Source of the DNA: Adiantum capillus-veneris
Taxonomy: Eukaryota; Streptophyta; Polypodiopsida; Polypodiales; Pteridaceae
Direction of reading: 5' to 3'
DNA length: 64,000 nucleotides
Assembly (NCBI GenBank): GCA_014529385.2
Contig: CM043958.1
Coordinates: 127,118,817-127,182,816, forward strand
The position numbers and the translations under genes were made by a program. Shown here piece by piece: positions 10,254 to 21,389 of the stretch (its first letter is position 1; each line of letters starts with the position of its first letter). The notes beneath the pieces were generated by a model. It had not been told where the DNA came from. It did no database searches and saw nothing but the letters and a program-made list of their open reading frames with translations.

Positions 10254-11679
10254 GAGCACAAGTAGCAAGCTAGATAGCAAAACCACCTCACCAACAACAC
10301 CTGGAAATTGTCTACCAATATGGCCAGAAACACAATGTAAAACCTGTGAGACACACTCCAAAATTGAGCTCCTGCAATGTCAATACAAGCCTCACATGCT
10401 CTAGTATCACACTGCAATCTGTGAGCTAATCACCAAGCCCACATTGTGCGGTATCGATGCATACACACGCACAAATCTCCCACCTGCAGAGAACACCGCA
10501 CGCAAATGCTGAGTGCAACCCGCAATCTCTACCTAGATCGCATAAATGATGCGCATAAAACTTCTTGGAAAATTTCGCCAGAGTTTCGTCAGTAAAATGG
10601 CCACAAAACCAATAACCAAACTGACTGCACTTTGGTTGCTCAAAACCATGAGCAACCAAAGTGCATCAAACCGCATTCCAAATGCATGCACCAATCTCCA
10701 CACTTTGCATACATCATTGCAAACACCTGCAAATCTAGTACACAAATATCTGCTCTACCTGTGACTGCCAAAAAACATGCTCGAGGCATACATTGCCGAG
10801 CTCAAACTGCAATCACATGAGTCTCCTCGACAGTGTCTGGTACCTGCTATGTCCATGAGCATGCACACGGATGCCCATACATGCAAACAAACACCTTTGT
10901 ACCTGTGGGTGTGGCTGCGAGCTCCAGCAATGCTTGCAACTTCGCCTGTCTGCTGCGAATGCGAGTGGGCTGAACTGAGAGCTCACCTGAAGCTTATCTG
11001 CAAGCCACCGTATGGCTGTCCGCAAGCTCCCATTGATCTCTCTGCAAGCAAACATGCCTGCAACCCTCTCCTGCAAGCTCCGAGACTGTTTATGGCTTCA
11101 AGTTTCCAAACGCTGCTGAGCAGCGCGACACACACACTAGATTGTGTGTGTGTGTGTGTGTGTGTGGACACTACACATACAAACCCCTTTGTAGAAAGTG
11201 CACAACGTTGCTTGATTTGGTCTTCAGAAAACCTCCAGCGCTGCAGTTTTATTTTGAAGCAATTGCTTTGATTTGATGCAGGTCGTTGTAGACCCCCCTT
11301 GAATCTTGCTCCGGGCCTTGTGCAAGCTCTTGACTTTTGCTAGTCGATGTCCAAGCTTTCTAGCTATTTCTGTGCTTAAGCTTGCAATCGATTGGCTGTC
11401 GATTCCGTGCTCGTGGCAGCTTCAATCGGTTCTCAAGCTACCCAAAGCTATGCAGAGTCGACAGATCTCCTCATTCCCCAAAGCTCTGCTCACTCTCAAG
11501 CTTTCAATTTGCTATCTGTAGAATATCTCATGCCCGACTCACCAAGCCCCAAAGCAAGCTCACCTCTCTACGAGGTCGAGGCTGCTATAGCTGAGATATG
11601 CATGCTCGCACACCGCAAGCACACTCATATCGCTCCCATCAAGACCGTGCGCGCAACCACGCACACACCATCGTCCCTA
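10254..11679 (-). other. H untranslated leader
   Basis: It is non-coding and homologous over long stretches to the element A leader (35550-36640), in reverse orientation on this strand. It contains a perfect hairpin at 10627-10664 and a TG microsatellite at about 11145-11165. Confidence 0.7.
10627..10664. repeat. Perfect 15-bp inverted repeat, 8-nt loop
   Basis: GCACTTTGGTTGCTC at 10627-10641 is matched by its exact reverse complement at 10650-10664. Element A has only one arm at the homologous place, so the second arm arose in H. Confidence 0.9.
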
Positions 11680-11691
11680 GCTCTGATACCA
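11680..11691 (-). promoter_or_regulatory. H primer binding site (initiator tRNA-Met type)
   Basis: The minus strand reads TGGTATCAGAGC two bases inside the LTR. Confidence 0.9.
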
Positions 11692-11693
11692 CT

Positions 11694-11880
11694 TGTTGGA
11701 TTGCGGGAGCACACACACAAGCAAGAGAGAGAGAAAAGCACAGAACACGCGGAGTGGGTGGGGAGACTGAGAAGTGGCAGCTCCCCCTATACAGTATACT
11801 CACTATAAGTATAGGGTAAAAGTGGGCGGGCACCCATGACCTGGGCGACCGGTCAAGGCACATAGGCCTTAACCCCAACA
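11694..11880 (-). repeat. H 5' LTR (187 bp)
   Basis: The plus strand starts TGTTGGATTG and ends AACCCCAACA, consistent with a TGTTGG...CCAACA LTR. It is similar in length and type to the 190-bp LTRs of element A. D gag sequence resumes at 11881. Confidence 0.85.
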
Positions 11881-13140
11881 TCCACACCCACCACCAATGG
11901 AGGATACCATGACTTATGCTCCACCAAAGCTCGCACCAATGTATTATGTAGCTAATCAAGGTGTTAGACCTCCCATGGGAAGACCCATGATGAAGCCCAG
12001 AACAAGAAACTGTCATAACTGTGGTGCTGATGACCATTGGAAGAACGAATGTCCAGAGCCTAACAAAAACGTCAAACCAATTGAAGCCTATTTCATATAA
12101 TGTTGCAAAAAGGGAGGACACTTTCCGAAAGATTGTCCTAAGAATCCTTTGAACAAGGGAAAAACTGTTGTAAACGTAGTCCAAGTGATGCTTAGTAGCT
12201 CATCAGAGAGTGAACCGATTGTTCCAATCAAGGTAATCACTAGAGCCTAGGCAAAGAAAAAGAAACACAATTCCTCTGATGATTCAGAGAACACGAAAGT
12301 TTCTTCTCAAAGAATCAAAAGGAGTAGAAGCAAAAGATATGAGATGAGAAAACAAAAACAATGGGTTGAAAACAAAGAGAAAGCAAAAATGCTAGCCCAA
12401 GGCAAGTTGAAAGAAACTCGCAGTGAATTCAAGGAAACAACCGTGAAATCTAGAGGATCCATTCTGGTTGATAAAATTTTTGAGCCTATCAATGTTGCCT
12501 TGGAAGCTTACCAAGCAGGACTTAAAGCAGGCCAAAACATGGAAAAAAAATGAAAAAAATATCCACCTCCAGACATGGAAGCAGTGAAGCTGGAAGCTTA
12601 TCAAAACGTAGAGAAACGAATGCAAAATCCGATGTGGTGGTAGAACCCCACCTTGAAACAAATGAACCAGAGCTTATAGTGTTGGACAACGAAGATGCCT
12701 TAGACAGAATTCCATTCGTAGAGGAAGACTGCTCCTATAGAGGAAGTCTGGTTGGATAACCTACCATCTGATATGACCATGGATTTACAATCCTTGTACG
12801 GGGATTGCGGATCAGAGGCTTCAGGAATATCTAAACTTGTGACATTAAAAACATTACCTTCTTACTTGGAAGATAACGAAGAGGAATCTATCATTTGCAA
12901 GACCACCCAAGTAAAAAGAGCCAAACAGACCCTAGAAGTAGACAACATTCACTCAATCATGTCTACACCTCTCCAAAGCACTCTTACTTTGGGAGAACTG
13001 TTGAAACTCAGGCCATACTTTTGGAACAATTTACAGAAAACCCTAGAGAAGGTGGGGATAACGCGGTTAATCTTTAAGAATTTGGGAAAATTGAAAAATG
13101 AAATGGAAAACAAAGAGATTTGATCAGTTCCTATGAACAA
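11881..13140 (+). pseudogene. gag: D gag C-terminal remnant with two zinc knuckles
   Basis: The frame opens at the H LTR border (PHPPPMEDTMTYAPPKL). It carries a first knuckle, CHNCGADDHWKNEC, and after an in-frame TAA a second, CCKKGGHFPKDC. The B counterparts are CYKCGGDHLMNVC and CTECGVTHFIEDC. Further conserved pieces are VITRA-stop-AKK (B has VVTRAQAKK, so a CAG became TAG), SILVDKIFEPINVALEAY, LKTLPSYLEDNEEE and LTLGELLKLRPYFW. At least two frameshifts (near 12550 and 12755) and several stops break it. The capsid half present in B is missing, lost with the left part of H. Confidence 0.85.
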
Positions 13141-14256
13141 GGTCGGAGAATATTATGACGGGAAGAAGGAAACACTACCCTCACAGTGAAATATAATGAC
13201 ATTGAAACCATGGCAATAGTGGATAGTGGGGTTGGCATAGCCATAGCCACTAAAGCAGTATGGGAATCATGGGGATAGCCAGCCATTAGACAAATGCGAA
13301 TGAAATTGCAGTTGGTTGATGGACACATTGAGAGACCACTAGGGTTAATAGAAAAAGTGATAGTCAACTACTGTGGAATTGAATATCAACACACTTTTGC
13401 CATAGTAGACTTTGGGGAAAAACTCCACTATGAAATCATATTGGGAAGACCTTTCATGCGACAGGTACAGCTTATCCAAGATTGGGGAAACGACTATCTG
13501 TACTTGAAGCAGGTGGGATCTATCACAAGAGTCAATCTAAAAGATCACACCTATAGAGATGTCTTGAAAACACCCATCCAAGAGTTTGATTCAGTCTCTT
13601 CGGCTGAAACTAAACTCCCATCATGGCTAAACAAAGACAATCCTATTTGGATGTGCAGAGCTTCAGAAAATGGAAGCTTAAGACGAGAGGAATGTATCCT
13701 AGAAAGGGATTGTACAGACGAAGCCTACATACTTGAACCCTTTCTAGAACATTTATTCGAACCATTCGAGTGGACTCAAATCTTAGCGACAATGGATGTA
13801 TGTGTGAATACGTCTATGCCTACTCAATTTTGGAATAATGATGGCTACGACATAATTCCCATCCAAATGATGTCGGTCCTTAACATTGCAGATAAAGATG
13901 AGGAAATAAAGGACTTGATGAAAGCTCAACAAATCTTTTCTGACCTCTATTACGATGCAACTGATGAGTAGATGAACACTCAGCTACCTCAGAAGATTCG
14001 GGGTCAGAAAAAGAGCATACGAGGGCTCAGTTACTCTTAAAGCAGAGGGGAGGAAAAGTTTTTTGACTTTCCAAACCAGAAATCAAGAAGACAAAAATGG
14101 TATAGATGAAAGAGAGACACTAAAATCATGAAAGCACGACCTATGCCATCAGTCTCCAGTAAAACACAATTCCTGATGCAAATAAATGCTAATGATTGTG
14201 TCAAGGACAAAATAACTGGCAGAATCCTTCAAACAGAAACTCAAAAATGTCTCAGA
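13141..14256 (+). pseudogene. pol: D protease and protease-RT linker
   Basis: The retropepsin motif IETMAIVDSGVGIAIATKAVW, with DSG at about 13222-13230, is intact. The flap and C-terminal part follow (LQLVDGHIERPLGLIEKV, then HYEIILGRPFMRQ). A TAG in ESWG-stop-PAIRQ interrupts it. The long linker to 13971 aligns with the B linker (NLKDHTYRDVLKTPIQEFDS, then EPFEWTQILATMDVC). Beyond a stop at 13971 the similarity continues as QFLMQINANDCVKDKI. Element C cuts it at 14257, before any reverse transcriptase motif. Protease would process the Gag-Pol polyprotein. Confidence 0.85.
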
Positions 14257-15850
14257 TGTCATAAAATCTAATATTTAATATCTAACCAACCCAAATGATT
14301 CTCTCATATTAAACCGATCACTTAATGTGGGAGAATAAATGAGAACAAGGGTTAAGATATAGACATGTGCTTATACATCTATCTCAACATGGGGCAAATG
14401 GTAAAGGGGCCCAAATGAGAGATGGTCTATCAAAGAGCAAGGCTAACCAATGGAGCATATGACCTTAGGGTTAGCTTCATTGAAGACCTCCAATAATGTG
14501 TGTAAAGGTACTTTGACCTTAGGTAAGCTAGGGTTGAACTTGAGGCGCGGAAACCCGACCCAACTCGAGGTGCTTGTCCCGCTTGTCATGCTTGATGACT
14601 AAGGTTCTTGAGGTGCTTAATTATTGAGATGCTTGAGGTGCTTGACATGCTTGAGATGCTAAGGTTGCACTTAAGGTGAGAACCTAGCCCAAGCTTAAAG
14701 TGCTTAACGGCCAAGCTTGTGGTGGGAACTGGGCCTATGTATGAGGGGCTTGAGGTGTCAAAAAGTCAAATATTCAATCCCTACAAGGAGGGGCGAGCCC
14801 TACATGAGGGGGGATGAGAGAGAACACCCACACACTCACACAAGGCATGCATGGTACAAAGAAAGCAAGAGGAACACTTGTCAAGTTCCTCCTCATGTTG
14901 CCCTCATGGTGTGCCTGAAACCTATTGGTTGGCCACCCAAGGGGTCCAATAATAATTTAGGAGATTTAATTACTTGATTTAGCATTTATCTAGCCCTCTC
15001 TCTCAAAGGGGAAGGGGGGACACTTGTCTCAAGGCTACCCTCGCTGCTTGTAATGCCTCCTGCTTGTGATTGGCTAGGCCTGGAGGGGTCCAATGAGCTT
15101 CAAGCATGAGCTACAAGGGGGGGTCGACCCAAGCAAGCTAGGGGGTATACTCATCCACACACACTCACCAACACTCTCATTGTGTGCTATGCAAAGTGCA
15201 AGATCTCCCTCTCCTTCTCCAAGCAAGTAGAGGTTGAGAGCCTACACCAACATGCTTGGATATGGAGTGCAAATCCAACCAAGAGCCATGCTTCAATACT
15301 TAAGCTTTCCATCTCCTTCTTCTTCATTACTATGCTATTATGTATGCTAGCAACAAGAGTTATGATAAGTGAGGAACTAATTCTTTCTCCTACGAAATGT
15401 TTCTTCTTCCTCTTCCCTACCCTCCTTCCCTTCTAGCTCTCTCCACCTTCGAAGGTGTTTGAGGTCTTGGGACTGAGGCTTGGGATAGTTAAAGATTTCT
15501 TCAAGTTTATGTTATGTTTGTGATGCATGAATCTTTCCATCTTCATTGCATCACCTAGGTCACAAGGAACACAAAGATTGTATTGTAACAAGTCTCTCTT
15601 AATGGGAGAAATCATAATACAAATGCCTATTGGAGGGGGGACCGGCTCCACATAAATCCGGTCCTCAACTGTTGTCATGTTCTCTAAATTATCTCTCTTA
15701 CAAAAGTATTGTTCATGCCAAGTTAACTAATTGCTATGATTATGTTGCTATCTTCAATTATGTTCACCCGCTATGCTCAAAAAGTCATTACTCAAAAGTA
15801 CTCTCATTAATTACCGCTACTCTCAAATTAAATAGACCAATTCCATTACA
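14257..15850 (+). repeat. C 5' LTR (1,594 bp)
   Basis: It starts TGTCATAAAATCTAATATTT and ends CAATTCCATTACA, immediately before the primer site. It matches 21390-22933 except for a duplication and the missing tail in that copy. No gene is seen inside. Confidence 0.9.
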
Positions 15851-15851
15851 T

Positions 15852-15863
15852 TGGTATCAGAGC
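15852..15863 (+). promoter_or_regulatory. C primer binding site (initiator tRNA-Met type)
   Basis: TGGTATCAGAGC lies one base after the LTR. Confidence 0.92.
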
Positions 15864-16264
15864 ATTTGGTTTCTCTTTTCTTGCTTAAGAAGAGAGGTCC
15901 TTAAGTAGCCTATAAATGGTTGATGTTGTTAATTATATTAGGATAAGTTGAACTGGGATCTATTATCGGTTTTGTTGAGCCCACTATGTGGGGGATGGTG
16001 CACACCTCGGGATCTTTGGACTTAATAATGGAGTCTTTTTAAACTTGCCTACGCCTTTACCATTATTGAGCCATAAGAAGTCCGAAAGGAGCTAGCCCTT
16101 GGCAACTCTGCTATGTTAGACCTACTCCTCTACTCTCTATAATTAACCACTTCGAGCCGTGGGTGTAGATACTTAAGAGCCAATTTTCAAAGGCTAAGAG
16201 GAGTGGCAACTAAGGTTTTGAATTGCCAAAGCATACACTAAGTACATACATAAATTTTGTTAAC

Positions 16265-16552
16265 ATGGCTGACAATAATCAAGAGAGTAGAATGAACATT
16301 GATAGCTTTGATTTTGCACATGAAGGTGCTAATGATGATGCTCCCATGTTTGTGAATTATCTCGTCACTAGGTTGCAACAAGCTATGGGCAACCCTGTTT
16401 TGCAAGCCGAAGTTACTCAACAACTGCGTGCTTATGGAATTTCCCTTCCTCTCCAAGAGGAGAGAGAGCTTAGGAGGCCTCTTGAAAAGACCCCCAAAAG
16501 AAGACTCTCTCCCATTCAAGAGGAGGAATCCAAAGAGCAAGAAAGCAATTAA
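16265..16552 (+). pseudogene. gag: C gag N-terminal segment
   Basis: The ATG at 16265 opens a 95-residue frame (MADNNQESRMNIDSFDF) ending ...EEESKEQESN-stop. The next 300 bases, in varying frame, encode an Arg/Ser-rich stretch (RRSPTPPKRKTSTHS, then a Ser run from a TTC repeat at about 16720-16750). This charged N-terminal segment precedes the capsid domain. It is separated from the capsid frame by stops and frame changes, so gag is broken here. Confidence 0.7.
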
Positions 16553-16859
16553 AGTTTAAGTTCCCCTGAAGATGTGGCTGCACGAAGATGGCGGTCTAGA
16601 CGATCACCCACTCCTCCCAAGAGGAAAACATCAACACATAGTCCTTCTCCTCATCACTCTGAAAGGAAATAGAGAAAACAAAGGAATAAAAGGGCTAGGA
16701 AGAGGTCACCCTCTTCTTCTTCTTCTTCTTCTTCACCTTCCGCCTCTTCCGATGAAAGTTATGGCTATTCTCCTAGAGAATACAAGAGGGGAGGACATCG
16801 CAAATCATTCCTGCATGGCGAAGGTCACAAAAGCTAAAGAAGTTCAAGGAGGGAGGAAA

Positions 16860-18564
16860 TAGTATCTCTTTTCTCACCTATGATGGCACCTTTGGTGCTA
16901 CCGACAAAGTGTTGGCCTTCATCCAGCAATTTGATGCGGCCTTTGGAGATGAGGGCTTCACAGAGTCCTCCAAGCTACACCATGTAGCTATGCACTTCCA
17001 AAAATCAGCTCGTCAATGGTGGGCTAGCCTTTGTGGCAATGGTAAATCCCCAACGACATGGAAAACTCTACGAGTTTCCATCATGAAGCAATTCCTTGCA
17101 AGCGATGCAAAGGACAAAGTGCATACCGAATGGCACAACTTGAAGCTCCTCTCCCATGAGTCTATCCACAAATATGTAGACAAGTTTTGGGATTTACATC
17201 TCAAGGCTACTGTCTTTCAAAAGATAGACTTTGCCGAGCAAAGGCAGCAATTCTGTGCGGGATTACCTGAAGAGATGGCCAAATACATCAACTCTCAATG
17301 GCCTGGTACTATTAGCGAAGTAATCAATCACACCATGGTTGCTTCACGCATCAATTTCCATCAAGGGGCTAGACGTAATGTCAAGCCCATGGAAAACAAA
17401 GACAAAAATGATGCAAAGGGGAAAACCAATGTTCAAAATACTTCCCAAGTCACTTCCAACAACAACAACAATCGGTCCAAGGAGAAGGGAGTTTACAAAG
17501 GTAAAAACAAACTCTCTCCTGAAGAGCTTGAAGCTTTTCGCAAGGACCATAAGTGTTTCAAGTGTGGGGAGCAAGGACATGGCTATCGTTCTTGCCCCAA
17601 GAAGAATACTCGCAATGAGACTCCTAGGGCTTCCACCATCGAAGCTCCAAAAGAGGATGCTCATTGCAAAGGATCATCACTTTCCTATGCTTGGTCTACT
17701 CTCAACTTCATATCAACGGAGTTGGCCACCAAGATGGGCATTCAAGCTTTTGAGATGGGAGATATAGTAGTGACTGATGCAGCTTTCAAGGGACAACAAG
17801 CCTCTGTTACTCCCTTGATTGGGAAGTTGAGGCTTCATGTACAAAGCTATGTCGACAAACAAGACTTCTTCATCTCTCCTCTCCAAAATGAGGATGTTAT
17901 CCTAGGGGCACCATGGTTTGATCGCATGGCTGCCAACATGAAGTTCCCTAAAAGGAGAATCTACTTCACCTATAGGGGAAAGAACATGTATATAGATGCT
18001 AGTGAGCATGGTTGCACTATTCCACTTGTAAATCCTATTGCTTTTGATAACTCAATGAAGAGCTCAGTTTCTGCGCACATGATTTTTGTCAAAGAGTCTC
18101 TAAAAGATACTAATGTTTCATCAAATGTAAATGGTAGGAATCAAGAAGAGTTAGACTTGTCTAATTTCCTAAAAGGATTCCAAGATGTGTTCATTGATAA
18201 TATACCTATGGACTTACCTCCAAAACGAGGGGATGATGACCATCGCATTGAGCTCCTTCCTGGAAGCTCACCACCTAGCAAGCCTCCTTATCGAGTCTCA
18301 CAAGCTCAACAAGAGGAGATCGTGAGGCAAGTACAAGAGCTGGTAGACAAAGGGATGGTGAGGCCTAGTACCTCTCCCTTTTGTGCTCCAATCCTTTTAG
18401 TGCAAAAGAAAGATGGTACATACCGTATGTGTGTGGACTATCGAGCACTAAACCATATCACTATCAAAAACAGATTTCCCGTACCTCGGGTAGAAGATTT
18501 GTTTCATAAGCTACAAGTCTCTACCTACTTCAGTAGGATTGACCTTAAGAGTGGCTGTCATTAA
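16860..18564 (+). pseudogene. gag: C capsid, zinc knuckle, protease and RT start
   Basis: The frame is open from about 16860 (SISFLTYDGTFGATDKV), upstream of the first Met at 16909. The capsid domain covers roughly residues 1-130 from that Met (ARQWWASLCGNGKSPTTW, then EWHNLKLL). A zinc knuckle CFKCGEQGHGYRSC lies near residues 218-231. The protease retains its flap and the ILGAPW motif, but the catalytic DSGA segment reads SYAWSTLNFIS, so the Asp is gone. RT begins at CAPILLVQKKDGTYRMCVDY and stops at a TAA in SGCH-stop-IRI, where the family has SGYHQI, that is, a CAA-to-TAA change. Confidence 0.88.
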
Positions 18565-19205
18565 ATAAGGATAGTGGATGAAGATATCTTAAAGACCGCG
18601 TTTCGCACAACGTTTGGTCTTTATGAATATCTAGTCATGCCTTTTGGCTTGACTAATGCACGAGCTACGTTCAATCGTTTGATGGAGAAAAATTTTAGAC
18701 CATACCACAAATTCATTGGAGTGTTCTTTGATGATATCATCATCTACTCCAAGTCTTTGGAGGAATATAAGCAACATCTCCAAGTGATTTTTAAGCATTG
18801 AGGGAGAATAAGCTTTTTCTCAACCGAAAGAAAAGTGAATTCTTCCTTCAAGAGATTCAATACCTAGGTCATATTATCTCTAAAGATGGTATCCGAATGG
18901 ATCCATCAAAGTTAGAGGTAATAAAAGCATGGCCTAACCCAAGAAATCTACATGAGCTAAGAAGCTTTGTTGGTATGTGCGCATACTATAGACGCTTCAT
19001 AGCAAAATTCTCTCAAGTAGCAGGGCTACTACACGACTTGACTAAGAAGAACGTTAAGTTCGTATGGACTTCTAAGGAGCTTTCGGATCTCTCAAAGCCA
19101 TTTGAGGTCCAATGTGATGCTTGTGGTGATTGCCTTGGAGCAGTTTTGCTTCAAGAAGGGCATGCCATAGCATATGAGAGCCGAGGGCTCAATATTGATG
19201 AATGA
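18565..19205 (+). pseudogene. pol: C reverse transcriptase palm and RNase H start
   Basis: The frame continues from the TAA as IVDEDILKTAFRTTFGLYEY, then PFGLTNARATF and the active-site motif GVFFDDIIIYS (FFDD in place of the common Y-x-DD). A frameshift near 18800 moves to the frame with QYLGHIISKDGIRMDP and FVGMCAYYRRFIAKF, the RT thumb. RNase H begins FEVQCDACGDCLGAVLLQEG and is cut by a TGA at 19203. RT copies the RNA into cDNA. Confidence 0.88.
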
Positions 19206-20069
19206 GTCTTGGGCATTTATGAGAAAGAGCTTTTAGCTGTTCTACATGCCCTAGACACATGGAAACACTACCTATTGTGGGCTCCATTTATCCTACGAAC
19301 CGACCACCAAAGTCTCAAGTATTTCATGATGCAAACCAAGCTTTCCGACAAACAAATGAGGTGGGCAAATTTTCTTTTGCAATTTAATTTCCATATTGCT
19401 CACATAGCTGGTAAGCACAATCAAGTGGCCGATGCACTTTCACGACGACCCAAAGTTAATGCGGTGTCTATAGCTACTCACAATGATCTATCCTCTATGA
19501 TAGATGAGTATTCTACTGACCCTAACTTTAGAGACATAATGTCAGCCCTTGCTTGGGGGAAGAAAGAGGAACCATTCACCGTGCAGGATGGTTATCTTCT
19601 CCACGGTAATAGGCTATGTGTTACCCATTCTTTTCGTGAGAAAGTTATGTATGAATCCCATGCTCCTCCATATGTGGGGCATAGAGGTATTCAACCTACT
19701 CTCCGAGGAGTAGAGATGTACTTCTATTGGCCTACCATGAAAGTGGACATACAAGAGTATGTTCCAAAATGTGTAGTATGCCAAAAGACCAAGTATGATA
19801 GAGGGAAGCAACCTGCATTACTCCAGCCATTGCCTATCCCAAATTCACCATGGGAGAGTATATCCATGGATTTCATCTTTGGATTACCCAAGTCTATCCA
19901 TGGGAATACAGGAATATGGACCATAGTTGACAGGTTTAGCAAGCAAGCGCATTTTATTCCTGTCAAAAAGACTATTAAGGCACATCAAATGGCAACTCTC
20001 TTCATATCTCAGATTTTCAAGCACCATGGATTACCCACATCCATGTGTCAGATAGAGATCCTAGAATGA
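19206..20069 (+). pseudogene. pol: C RNase H end and integrase N-terminal half
   Basis: RNase H continues (YEKELLAVLHALDTWKHYL, RTDHQSLKYFM, NQVADALSRRP). The integrase zinc-binding domain follows, with His at SHAPPYVGHRG and Cys at CVVCQK. The first catalytic Asp is at SMDFIFGLP. The frame shifts near 20045 just before the second Asp, so this piece ends with a short out-of-frame tail. Confidence 0.88.
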
Positions 20070-20947
20070 CCAATAATTTCTGGAAAGGTCTCTTTGAAAA
20101 TCTAGGAACAAGATTGAATTTCTCTTCGGCCTATCACCCACAAACGGATGGCCAAAGTGAGATAGCCAATCTTACGATACTGGATCTACTCAAGACTTTT
20201 GTTACCAAAGTAGATCAACGCTCACAATGGGAAAAGTACTTGCCTCTTGTAGAGTATGCCTACAATAATACTGTACATACTTCTACGGGAAAAGCACCTT
20301 TTGAGATCATTGAGGGAAGACCTAAAAGTCCCTTGCTACTCAAAGTACATGGGAAGATCTTCGCCGCCGATGAGTATAGCCGTGACCTACAAGAATCTTT
20401 TCAAAAGATTAAGGAGGCTATATCCATCTCTCAACAAAGGCAAAAAGTTGTTGCTGATAAGCACAGAAGAGCCTTAATGTTCAAAGAAAATGATTGGGTC
20501 TTACTCAAGTTTCCTAAGGCTCGATTAAAGCAAACGACGGGCAAAAATCCTACGGGCCATCAAAATTATTATGCTAAACTAGTAAAAAGATACTATGGTC
20601 CTTTCCAAATCTTGAAGCCCATCAATGAGACGGCTTATCAACTCAAGTTGCCTAACCATTGGATCATACACAATGCCTTTCATGTAAGCCTACTTAAGCC
20701 CTACAAAGGAGAGCCACCAATTGAACCAATTATTGAAGACCCTCCCGAAGTTGAAGACCAAGAAGAGGTGCTACAACCCGAAGCTGTCCTTCGGCATGAA
20801 GACAAGGTACTACGACATGGTAAGATTATCCGAAGGTATCTTATTAAGTTCAAAAATTATCCTTTTGAAGATGCTAGATGGATGCAAGGAATACTGATTA
20901 AGGATAGTATGAACCTTGTCAATGCTTACAATGCTACATTAGAGTAA
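20045..20947 (+). pseudogene. pol: C integrase C-terminal half and chromodomain
   Basis: It opens at MSDRDPRMTNNFWKGLF with the second catalytic Asp; the Glu is in HPQTDGQSEIANL. A GPFQIL...HNAFHVSLLKPY segment is the usual integrase C-terminal GPY/F-type module. The last 50 residues (KIIRRYLIKFKNYPFEDARW) are a chromodomain-like fold segment, which in chromoviruses guides integration into particular chromatin. The frame overlaps the preceding piece by 25 bases because of a frameshift. Confidence 0.88.
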
Positions 20948-21097
20948 GCAAATGTACAAATTTCTATTGAATGACTCATGTTTTTGTCTTATAAGACTAG
21001 TCCTCCTTGTCAATGTTTACAATGCTACATTACAGTAAGCAAATGTACAAATTTCTATTGAATGACTCATGTTTTTGTCTTATAAAACTATTCCTCC
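20914..21097 (+). repeat. 91-bp tandem duplication after C pol
   Basis: Units 20914-21004 and 21005-21097 start CCTTGTCAATGYTTACAATG and differ by a few bases. The duplication copies the last codons of pol and the sequence behind them into the 3' untranslated region. Confidence 0.9.
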
Positions 21098-21376
21098 TTT
21101 TAATTGTGCACAAATTTAACTAGTATGCATGCTTGTTTGTGATGATGACGTCTCTCAAACACCAAGTAGAATTTGTCACTCTACTTTGGGAGAATGAAAT
21201 GGACTAAAGAACAGACATGCTTGCGGCAGCTATGTCTCCCAAGCACCAAATGGATTAGTCATCCATCTTGGAAAGATGTCGTAGGGTAAAAACGGATCCT
21301 CTACTCACTAATTAAAATTGACTAATGACTAAGGCTTTATCTCTTCTACCTCATAGTCGAGGACGACTATGATTTC

Positions 21377-21389
21377 AAGAGAGAGGTAA
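21377..21389 (+). promoter_or_regulatory. C polypurine tract
   Basis: AAGAGAGAGGTAA lies directly before the 3' LTR and would prime plus-strand DNA synthesis. Confidence 0.6.

Larger units (their letters stand above)
9596..11880 (-). mobile_element. Element H: truncated Ty1/copia element inside D
   Basis: From the right, the minus strand carries an LTR (11694-11880), a primer site, a long leader, gag and the beginning of protease, then stops at about 9596 where D leader sequence resumes. Integrase, reverse transcriptase and the 3' LTR are gone, together with the D sequence that should follow. The leader is clearly homologous to that of element A (for example the phrase GCAAAGTGTGGAGATTGGTG), so H and A belong to one family. 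Confidence 0.85.
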
